DNA from: Desulfotomaculaceae bacterium
Lineage (GTDB): Bacteria; Bacillota; Desulfotomaculia; Desulfotomaculales; Pelotomaculaceae
Reading direction: 5' to 3'
NCBI GenBank assembly: GCA_028704035.1
Contig: JAQVLS010000003.1
Location: 1 to 20,667, forward strand
Length of the DNA: 20,667 nucleotides
The notes under the pieces were generated by a model that was not told where the DNA came from, searched no databases, and saw only the letters and a program-made list of their open reading frames with translations. This document shows positions 7,337 through 12,745 of this stretch, piece by piece. A program made the position numbers and the translations under genes. Positions within the stretch are counted from its first letter, which is position 1. Every line of letters begins with the position of its first letter.

Positions 7337-8749
7337 ATGACTAAAAACAAGGAACAGCACCCCGCAGCAAAGTTGGTATACCGCAGGCAAAACGCCTGGG
7401 ACCGGATGAGCGGCGATGAAAGAAACGCGGCGGAGGCTTTTTGCGAAGAATATAAAAGGTTTCTGGGATCTGCAAAAACGGAACGGGAGGCCGTAGCTAC
7501 TGCACAGGCTTACCTGGCCGGAGCGGGCTTCCGCCCTCTGTCGGATACCTCTATGTTGAGGCCGGGGGATAAGGTCTACACTGTAAACCGCCGTAAGACA
7601 TTAATTGCGGCCGTTATCGGGAAAAACCCGGCAGCGTCCGGATTTAACATCATCGGCGCTCACCTTGACAGCCCGCGCCTGGATTTAAAGCCGCAGCCTC
7701 TTTATGAGGAGGACGGCCTCGCTCTGCTTAAGACTCATTATTATGGGGGAATAAAGAAATATCAGTGGCTTTCCGTGCCGCTGGCTATGCATGGTGTGGT
7801 AATAAAAAGTGATGGAACCGCGATTTCAGTTATAATCGGGGAAAAGCCGGGGGAACCCGTATTTACCGTGGCCGATCTTTTACCTCACCTGGCCAAGGAC
7901 CAGATGGACAAAAAAATGGCTGACGCCGTTCCTGGGGAGAGTTTAAATGTTTTAACAGGAGGCATTCCTGTAGGCGAGACAGATCTCAAAGACCGTTGCA
8001 AGCTCGCTGTTTTGGCACGTCTAAACAAGCTGTACGGCATAGTTGAAGAGGACTTGATCAGTGCGGAAATTGAGCTGGTCCCAGCCTGGATGCCAAGCGA
8101 TGTAGGCCTGGACGGCAGTTTTATCGGCGGTTACGGTCAGGACGACAGGGTGTGCGCTTACACTTCCCTGCGTGCTGTAGCTGAAATGAGCGTGCCGGAA
8201 CGGACAGCTTTGATTGTGCTGGCTGACAAGGAAGAAATCGGCAGCACCGGCAATACAGGAATGGAGTCATCGTTTTTTGTCAACGCGGCAGCAGAAATTG
8301 TATCCCGCTGTGTGCCGGAATACAATGAATTGGCGCTGCGCCGGGTCCTGTCTCATTCCAGGGCTCTATCTGCGGATGTTAACGCCGCGCTGGATCCAAA
8401 CTACAGCGAGGTCTATGAAAAAACAAACACGGCGCGCCTGGGCGGGGGGGTTGTGCTGACCAAGTATACCGGCAGCAGAGGCAAATATGCCACAAGCGAC
8501 GCGCATGCTGAAGTGATGGCTGATATCAGGCGTTTATTTAACAGCGCCGGAGTAGTCTGGCAGACCGGAGAACTGGGCAAGGTCGATCAGGGGGGCGGCG
8601 GCACTATCGCCCACATCATAGCTTCGTACGATATAGATGTACTGGACTGCGGCGTTGCTTTGCTGGGTATGCACTCGACTTTTGAGATAGCCAGCAAAGC
8701 TGACGTATACATGACTTATAAGGGATATAAAGTTTTTCTTACAAGTTAA
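7337..8749 (+). CDS. M18-family zinc aminopeptidase (aminopeptidase I type)
   Basis: A 470-residue cytoplasmic metallopeptidase of family M18, which removes N-terminal residues, often acidic or hydrophobic, using two metal ions. Visible metal and catalytic motifs are GAHLDSPRLD (residues 107-116, His109 as ligand), GYGQDDR (265-271, Asp ligand), ADKEEIGSTGNTG (296-308, catalytic Glu pair) and LGMHSTFE (443-450, His446 as ligand). YYGGIKKYQWLSVPLAMHG (135-153) is also typical of the family. The length fits. The ATG has an ideal aaaggagg ribosome-binding site. The gene lies between a repeat block and DUF951 and shows no operon partner. The likely role is peptide turnover; the exact specificity cannot be read from sequence. 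Confidence 0.94.
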   Translation: MTKNKEQHPAAKLVYRRQNAWDRMSGDERNAAEAFCEEYKRFLGSAKTEREAVATAQAYLAGAGFRPLSDTSMLRPGDKVYTVNRRKTLIAAVIGKNPAASGFNIIGAHLDSPRLDLKPQPLYEEDGLALLKTHYYGGIKKYQWLSVPLAMHGVVIKSDGTAISVIIGEKPGEPVFTVADLLPHLAKDQMDKKMADAVPGESLNVLTGGIPVGETDLKDRCKLAVLARLNKLYGIVEEDLISAEIELVPAWMPSDVGLDGSFIGGYGQDDRVCAYTSLRAVAEMSVPERTALIVLADKEEIGSTGNTGMESSFFVNAAAEIVSRCVPEYNELALRRVLSHSRALSADVNAALDPNYSEVYEKTNTARLGGGVVLTKYTGSRGKYATSDAHAEVMADIRRLFNSAGVVWQTGELGKVDQGGGGTIAHIIASYDIDVLDCGVALLGMHSTFEIASKADVYMTYKGYKVFLTS

Positions 8750-8857
8750 ACTTTTCACCAAATATCCATAAAAAAGCTCCGTAAAATAACTGTACCGATA
8801 AGTTTTATAATAGTATCTTACAGGGCCGTTTTTATTTTTTTTGAGGGGGTATTTGCC

Positions 8858-9046
8858 ATTCACAAATATGCTGTCGGAGATGTGGTAAAGACAAGAAAAC
8901 CCCACCCGTGCGGTGGGGTTTTATGGGAGATCCTCCGTGTGGGAGTGGATTTCCGGATAAAGTGTGCAAAATGCGGCAGGGTGCTGCTGCTGCCGCGGCC
9001 AAAATTCGAGAAATTGGTCAAAGCAGTAGTGCAGTCGGGTGTGTAA
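8858..9046 (+). CDS. DUF951 small protein, apparently with an AUU start
   Basis: A 62-residue DUF951 protein of unknown function. From ATT at 8858 the frame reads IHKYAVGDVVKTRKPHPCGG, then VLWEILRVGVDFRIKCAKCG and RVLLLPRPKFEK. This carries the family's VGD, KKPHPCG, D.RIKC..CG and LPR.KFEK motifs. Cys24, Cys43 and Cys46 suggest a zinc or redox site. No in-frame ATG, GTG or TTG exists between the nearest upstream stop and the conserved VGD. The ATT sits 8 nt after a gaggggg ribosome-binding site, exactly where the family's Met should be. The alternative TTG at 8853 is one frame off and only 3 nt from the ribosome-binding site, so a one-base error or frameshift is the competing reading. A TATAAT at 8806-8811 could be its -10. 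Confidence 0.8.
   Translation: MHKYAVGDVVKTRKPHPCGGVLWEILRVGVDFRIKCAKCGRVLLLPRPKFEKLVKAVVQSGV
8896..8922 (+). other. Terminator-like hairpin inside the DUF951 coding region
   Basis: Aaaaccccacc (8896-8906) and ggtggggtttt (8912-8922) form a perfect 11-bp stem with loop cgtgc. It resembles an intrinsic terminator, with an A-run before and a T-run after, but lies within the codons for the conserved KPHPCGGVL segment. The T-run is only four long, so termination would be weak. Confidence 0.6.
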
Positions 9047-9064
9047 GGTGAATGTTATGAACGC

Positions 9065-9397
9065 TTAACAGGATATACGATAGGCCCAGTTGTCGCCCCT
9101 GTTATTATCCCAGTTTTCAGAACCGTCGCGGAAACAAAAGTTGAGATTGCTTCCCGTATCTATGCTCATGGTTTTTTCCCAGCCGTCGTTTGTCTGTTTC
9201 ATCGGTATATCGTTTACTTTTTCCCAATCATTTTTATCCCCGTAACCGCAGTGCAGGTAAACCTGCCCCGCGCCGGTCTGAGAAAGCAGTCCGTTATAAA
9301 ATATGCTTACCTCTTTGCCGTCGTTCGCCAGAGGTTTAACCTTAACCCCCTGAATAGAATGAGAATATGTGTGGGCTTTTATTGTTATTGTATTCAA
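9065..9397 (-). CDS. Stand-alone carbohydrate-binding module protein (CBM25/53 starch-binding type)
   Basis: A 110-residue protein made of a single carbohydrate-binding module. The stretch VYLHCGYGDKNDWEKVNDIP (residues 46-65), then MKQTNDGWEKTMSIDTGSNL, then NFCFRDGSENWDNNRGDNWAY (86-106), matches the CBM25/CBM53 starch-binding pattern, with its conserved tryptophans and the FRDG..NWDNN.G.NW signature. No signal peptide or catalytic domain is present, so it probably acts in the cytoplasm, perhaps binding glycogen or a similar glucan; this is inference. The TTG start at 9397 has an aggaggt ribosome-binding site (minus strand, 9404-9410) 6 nt away. It converges with DUF951 (18-bp gap) and diverges from rpsF. 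Confidence 0.8.
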   Translation of the reverse strand: MNTITIKAHTYSHSIQGVKVKPLANDGKEVSIFYNGLLSQTGAGQVYLHCGYGDKNDWEKVNDIPMKQTNDGWEKTMSIDTGSNLNFCFRDGSENWDNNRGDNWAYRISC

Positions 9398-9533
9398 AAC
9401 AATACCTCCTTGATCGTTTTCATATGTTTATTCTGTGTAGAAGGCAATTTGTTTATTAGCGTTGAGGGGAAAAAGAAAAGGAAAATTTTTTTTTGCTTGA
9501 TTGCATTCGAATATCTTCCTTTTTCTTTCTTCC

Positions 9534-9562
9534 TTGCCATTTGCCAAGCGTTATGCTATAAT
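9534..9562 (+). promoter_or_regulatory. Promoter of the rpsF-ssb-rpsR operon
   Basis: TTGCCA (9534-9539), a 17-bp spacer and TATAAT (9557-9562), with TGC just before the -10 as an extended -10. This is close to the sigma-A consensus. Transcription would start near 9569, giving a leader of about 75 nt before rpsF. Confidence 0.88.
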
Positions 9563-9568
9563 TCTTTA

Positions 9569-9642
9569 GTCTAATTTTTTGACATCGTCCCTGCTCTACC
9601 AGGGTGGTAGGGCCATAGTCCATGGGGAGGAGGTGATTTGCT
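9569..9642 (+). promoter_or_regulatory. rpsF leader, probable S6:S18-binding RNA
   Basis: The leader between the promoter and rpsF can fold: ctacc (9596-9600) pairs with ggtag (9606-9610), and further ccct/aggg pairing is possible around it. Many bacteria carry an S6:S18-binding RNA here that gives feedback control of rpsF, with ggtgg-type bases resembling the 16S site. Position and sequence fit, but I could not check it against a covariance model. The ribosome-binding site ggggaggaggtga (9624-9636) ends the leader. Confidence 0.5.
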
Positions 9643-9930
9643 TTGCGCAAATACGAAGTAGTCTTTGTCCATCGTCCGGATCTGGACGATGAAAAAAGCG
9701 CGGCGCTCATTGAAAGATTCAAAAACCTTATTGAAAACCACGGCGGTGAAGTCCTTAAGATTGATAAGTGGGGTAAGCGCAGGCTGGCTTATGAGGTGAA
9801 GGATCTAAAGGAAGGCGTTTATATTATCGTTCATATAAACGCTAAACCGGAAGTAGCGACTGAACTGGACCGCGTTTTTAAGATTACAGACGATGTGCTC
9901 AGGCATATAATTGTGCGGGAAGATGTTTAG
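9643..9930 (+). CDS. rpsF: 30S ribosomal protein S6
   Basis: A 95-residue S6, full length. It begins [20 protein letters not shown] and contains the conserved [20 protein letters not shown] (residues 44-63) that packs the ferredoxin-like fold. It ends [11 protein letters not shown]6 binds S18 and the central domain of 16S rRNA in the small-subunit platform. The start is TTG at 9643, about 8 nt after a very strong aggaggtga site. It is the first gene of the operon rpsF-ssb-rpsR; ssb follows after 61 bp. Confidence 0.98.
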   Translation: MRKYEVVFVHRPDLDDEKSAALIERFKNLIENHGGEVLKIDKWGKRRLAYEVKDLKEGVYIIVHINAKPEVATELDRVFKITDDVLRHIIVREDV

Positions 9931-9943
9931 CGCCGACAGACAA

Positions 9944-9960
9944 GCCGGGGGGGCCCCGGC
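9944..9960 (+). other. G+C-rich hairpin between rpsF and ssb
   Basis: Gccgggg (9944-9950) pairs with ccccggc (9954-9960) across a ggg loop and is followed by gatttt. It may be a weak attenuator or an RNA processing/stability element that sets rpsF against ssb levels. There is no real T-run. Confidence 0.45.
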
Positions 9961-9991
9961 GATTTTAGAATAACAACCAGGTGGTGAAAAC

Positions 9992-10405
9992 ATGCTCAAT
10001 AAAGTAATCTTGATTGGCAGGCTTACAAGGGATCCGGAATTGCGTTACACGCCCGGCGGCGCTGCTGTGGCCAAATTTACATTAGCGGTTGACCGGCGCC
10101 AGTCCAGGGACAGGGAAAAAGAAACCGACTTTATTGACATCGTGGTCTGGCAGAAACTAGCGGAAACCTGTGCCAACTACCTGGGCAAAGGCAGGCTGGT
10201 GGCGGTTGAGGGCAGGCTGCAGGTGCGCTCCTACGAGGACAGCCAGGGGATTCGCAGAAAGGCCGCTGAAATAGTGGCCGGGGAAGTGAAATTTCTGGAC
10301 TGGCCCAAAGAGGGCGGTGCGGCTGCCGGGGGCGCCGCACGTGATCCCGAAGGCGGCGGCTACGGAAGTGAAATCAGTTTTAACGAGGACGATATTCCTT
10401 TTTAA
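9992..10405 (+). CDS. ssb: Single-stranded DNA-binding protein SSB
   Basis: A 137-residue SSB. The N-terminal OB fold begins MLNKVILIGRLTRDPELRYT and includes FTLAVDRR, DFIDIVVWQKLAETCANYLG (residues 48-67) and KGRLVAVEGRLQVRSYED. A short glycine- and alanine-rich linker follows, and then the acidic tip NEDDIPF that recruits replication and repair partners. SSB coats single-stranded DNA as a tetramer during replication. The ATG follows a ggtggtgaaaa site. Its place between rpsF and rpsR is the standard Firmicutes arrangement. Confidence 0.98.
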   Translation: MLNKVILIGRLTRDPELRYTPGGAAVAKFTLAVDRRQSRDREKETDFIDIVVWQKLAETCANYLGKGRLVAVEGRLQVRSYEDSQGIRRKAAEIVAGEVKFLDWPKEGGAAAGGAARDPEGGGYGSEISFNEDDIPF

Positions 10406-10451
10406 TAAACAGGAGCCTCGCATGAGGCTGCCGATGTAAGGGGGTAGACTA

Positions 10452-10682
10452 TTGAGACGTGAAAGGGGCCGCAGGGGTAAAAAGCGGATCTGCAGTTTTT
10501 GCGTGGACAAAATGGAAGCCATAGATTATAAGGACGTTCCACGCCTGAAAAAATATATTACCGAGCGGGGGAAAATTTTGCCCCGCCGGATTTCCGGCAA
10601 CTGCGCCAGGCATCAGCGCATGTTGACCTCATCAATTAAGAGGGCTAGAAATATAGCTCTCCTGCCGTTCTCGACAGAATAA
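10452..10682 (+). CDS. rpsR: 30S ribosomal protein S18 (zinc-ribbon-like C+ form)
   Basis: A 76-residue S18, with conserved [20 protein letters not shown] (about residues 26-45) and [15 protein letters not shown] near the end. Unlike many S18 paralogues it keeps CSFC (residues 14-17) and CARH (51-54), the four residues that bind zinc in the C+ form. It pairs with S6 on the 30S platform. The start is TTG at 10452, about 6 nt after gggggt. It is the last gene of the rpsF operon and is followed by a perfect DnaA-box match and the terminator hairpin. Confidence 0.97.
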   Translation: MRRERGRRGKKRICSFCVDKMEAIDYKDVPRLKKYITERGKILPRRISGNCARHQRMLTSSIKRARNIALLPFSTE

Positions 10683-10688
10683 GACCTT

Positions 10689-10697
10689 TGTGGATAA
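10689..10697 (-). promoter_or_regulatory. Isolated DnaA-box match
   Basis: The bases tgtggataa are the reverse complement of the consensus DnaA box TTATCCACA. It lies 7 bp after the rpsR stop. A single box has no proven role and could be chance. Confidence 0.4.
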
Positions 10698-10719
10698 AAG
10701 TGCAAATAGTAACTGAAAA

Positions 10720-10753
10720 AGCAGAAGGATGGGCGTTTGCCCATCCTTCTGCT
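10720..10753 (+). terminator. Terminator hairpin of the rpsF-ssb-rpsR operon
   Basis: A perfect 15-bp stem, agcagaaggatgggc (10720-10734) with gcccatccttctgct (10739-10753), and a gttt loop. An A-run precedes it. The following bases are atcggcccatttt, so there is no immediate T-run, but stem strength and position support termination. Confidence 0.75.
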
Positions 10754-10845
10754 ATCGGCCCATTTTATGGATAGGTTTTATCGCCAAGAAGGGTTTTCTA
10801 AACAAACAAAGCAACAAGTAACAGATAAAACCGCTCAGTTGAAGC

Positions 10846-10873
10846 AGGAGAAGAAACGTTTGTCGCAGAATAT
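10846..10873 (+). promoter_or_regulatory. Possible sigma-H-type promoter before the MazG-like gene
   Basis: GcAGGAgaa (AGGA at 10846-10849) and gcaGAATat (GAAT at 10868-10871) fall at the spacing of the Bacillus sigma-H consensus (RnAGGAwWW, 11-12 bp, RnnGAATww), with one mismatch in the -35 element. The nearby TATACT at 10875-10880 has no matching sigma-A -35. Tentative. Confidence 0.3.
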
Positions 10874-10902
10874 ATATACTCGGTTACGAAGGAGGGTTCT
10901 CC

Positions 10903-11217
10903 ATGATTCCGGCTCAAGAAAGCAGCATCGCCAAGAACATTAAAGTTATTGATTGGTTGAAAGCTGACTTGATTACATCAGTTTCCGCGTTATTCAAATC
11001 GATGCTCCGCGGCAGTGAAGAACTTATTCTTGACGCCCTAGCCAGCCTCTTGATCACCTGTTATGTTTTGGGACGAAGGCTGGGAGTGAGCTTTTCACGC
11101 CTGGATTTAAAGGTTGAAGCAAAGCTGCGCCAGGGTATTGATGAGGACCATGAAGTGGAAAGGTGGTATAGCGATCTTTCAACTCTCTTAAATTACCTAG
11201 GAGATAAAAAGAGGTGA
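10903..11217 (+). CDS. MazG-like protein
   Basis: A 104-residue protein resembling the MazG-like family: AKNIKVIDWLKADLITSVSA at the start, EELILDALASLLITCYVLGR with its acidic residue, and a C-terminal helix WYSDLSTLLNYL. MazG-fold enzymes are often nucleotide pyrophosphohydrolases. This small form lacks a clear full EExxE metal-binding set, so activity is uncertain and it may serve another role. The ATG has a strong aaggaggg site. It runs into yybS with a 4-bp gap, and the ribosome-binding site of yybS overlaps its stop, so the two are coupled. This pairing beside yybS suggests a shared transcript. Confidence 0.75.
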   Translation: MIPAQESSIAKNIKVIDWLKADLITSVSALFKSMLRGSEELILDALASLLITCYVLGRRLGVSFSRLDLKVEAKLRQGIDEDHEVERWYSDLSTLLNYLGDKKR

Positions 11218-11221
11218 CGGT

Positions 11222-12184
11222 TTGACAACAGGTGACAAATCGAGAGCCCTGGCGGAGTGGGCTTTTTTCGTATTGATGTTCGCCGTTGCCGGCCTGGTAA
11301 GTTTTTACCTCCCTTCGCTTGAATTTTTTGTTGTTATGCTTCTTCCACTGCCAATAATGCTTATTCTTTTGAAGTTCGACGCCCGTTACGCAATACTGGG
11401 ATTGGCAGTAGCGGGACTGTTGTTTTTTATTTTTATACCTCCCGCTGCGGTTTTTATTCTTGTTTTTCGCTACGGCCTGCTTGGTATTTTGTTAGGCCTG
11501 TTGTTTAAAAATAAGATTTCTTCGGGTAAGATTTTATGGGCCGGGATGATTTATGCGGGTGTTGCAGCTTTTTTATATCTGCTCCTGAGTTACTTCGCCG
11601 GAAACAACCTCTTTGTTCTGGGTGAGGAAGTGCGTAGCGCCTTTGAGCAGACCATGGCCGCTTACCGCGACGCCGGCATGTTAAACAACATTCCTGCCGA
11701 ATTGCAGGAAAGCTTTGGTGAGACTATAATTTCAACTTATGAATTATTATTTCCAGGCCAGTATATAATCAGTGCAGCTGCCCTAGCCGCTATAACATAT
11801 TTTTTTGCCAGGGCCTGTCTGACCCGCCTGAATTATTTGCTTGCTCCGGGATTGGCCTTTACCATGATTTCACTCCCCTGGTACAGCATCTGGGGACCGA
11901 TTGTGGGTCTGGCGCTGACCCTAGCCGGAGATAATTTTTCGTGGTTGCTGGTGGCAAAGATAGGCAAAAACATTCTATACATGCTATTCTGGCTTTATAT
12001 CGTCCTGGGTTTGTCTGTCACGGCGTACTTTTTCCGTAAGGTCACCGTTGTCTGGCCGCTCAAGCTGATATTTCTGGTGTTTGTTTTGGCCTATCCGCCT
12101 TTCAGTATGGCCGGCCTGGTCCTGCTGGGTATGACCGACCCCCTGGTAAATTACAGGCGTCTGGCGTTTCCGGAGCAGAAATAA
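11222..12184 (+). CDS. yybS: YybS-family (DUF2232) membrane protein
   Basis: A 320-residue integral membrane protein with about eight hydrophobic segments. Its pattern is that of DUF2232/YybS: an N-terminal block of paired helices (VAGLVSFYLPSLEFFVVMLL, then PLPIMLILLKF), a central soluble loop around residues 134-164, and a C-terminal block ending in VLLGMTDPLVNYRRL. Function is not established. The start is TTG at 11222, preceded by agaggtgac overlapping the mazG-like stop. In Bacillus the next gene is yybT (gdpP) and then rplI. Here rplI follows directly after 56 bp and gdpP is missing. Confidence 0.85.
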   Translation: MTTGDKSRALAEWAFFVLMFAVAGLVSFYLPSLEFFVVMLLPLPIMLILLKFDARYAILGLAVAGLLFFIFIPPAAVFILVFRYGLLGILLGLLFKNKISSGKILWAGMIYAGVAAFLYLLLSYFAGNNLFVLGEEVRSAFEQTMAAYRDAGMLNNIPAELQESFGETIISTYELLFPGQYIISAAALAAITYFFARACLTRLNYLLAPGLAFTMISLPWYSIWGPIVGLALTLAGDNFSWLLVAKIGKNILYMLFWLYIVLGLSVTAYFFRKVTVVWPLKLIFLVFVLAYPPFSMAGLVLLGMTDPLVNYRRLAFPEQK

Positions 12185-12240
12185 ATTAAATTCTTTTTAG
12201 ACCTATCTCGTTTTCAAATTAACTTTGGGAGGTGTCGATC

Positions 12241-12687
12241 CTGAAAATAGTATTAATGAAAGATGTGCCCGGCCAGGGCAAGAGCGGCGATGTTATAAAT
12301 GTTGCAGATGGTTATGCCCGCAACTATTTATTCCCCCGGGGGATGGCGGTTGAGGCTTCCAGTGGCAAAATGAACGAACTGGCTGTCCGTCGGCAGGTGC
12401 AGGCAACGAAGGAAATGAAAATAGAACAGGAAGCTAGATCTCTGGCGGGCCGCCTGGATAAACTCAAGCTTATTGTGCTAGCGAAACAGGGAGAGGGCGG
12501 CAAGCTTTTTGGCTCGGTAAACAACAAGGATATAGCCGACGCCCTCGCTGTCCAGCATAAAATAAAACTGGATAAAAAAAAGCTGGTTGTCAAGGAACCG
12601 ATTAAGCATCTGGGCGTCTATACTATAGTTGCCAAACTGCACCCGGCCGTGCAGGCGGAAATAATTGTTGAGGTAGTTGGCGAGTAA
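12241..12687 (+). CDS. rplI: 50S ribosomal protein L9, apparently with a CUG start
   Basis: L9 of 148 residues, which is full length: an N-terminal rRNA-binding domain with KIVLMKDVPGQGKSGDVINV and ADGYARNYLFPRGMAVEA, a long connecting helix, and a C-terminal domain with GKLFGSVNNKDIADAL (about residues 87-102). The family begins MK(V/I)I.L. The codon at that position is CTG (12241), placed 7 nt after a perfect gggaggt site. The in-frame GTG at 12232 lies inside that ribosome-binding site, so it is a poor start, and ATG at 12256 would delete the first beta strand. CTG is therefore my best start, with GTG 12232 as the fallback. It lies between yybS and lonC. Confidence 0.95.
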   Translation: MKIVLMKDVPGQGKSGDVINVADGYARNYLFPRGMAVEASSGKMNELAVRRQVQATKEMKIEQEARSLAGRLDKLKLIVLAKQGEGGKLFGSVNNKDIADALAVQHKIKLDKKKLVVKEPIKHLGVYTIVAKLHPAVQAEIIVEVVGE

Positions 12688-12745
12688 CCGGAATTCTCCG
12701 TTTTTTGTGACCCATCTAATTTTATGGCAGTGAAAGGAGTACGAC

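Noticed and set aside
10737..10943. 68-codon open frame after rpsR
   Set aside because: It starts inside the terminator hairpin, overlaps the start of the MazG-like gene and has no ribosome-binding site.
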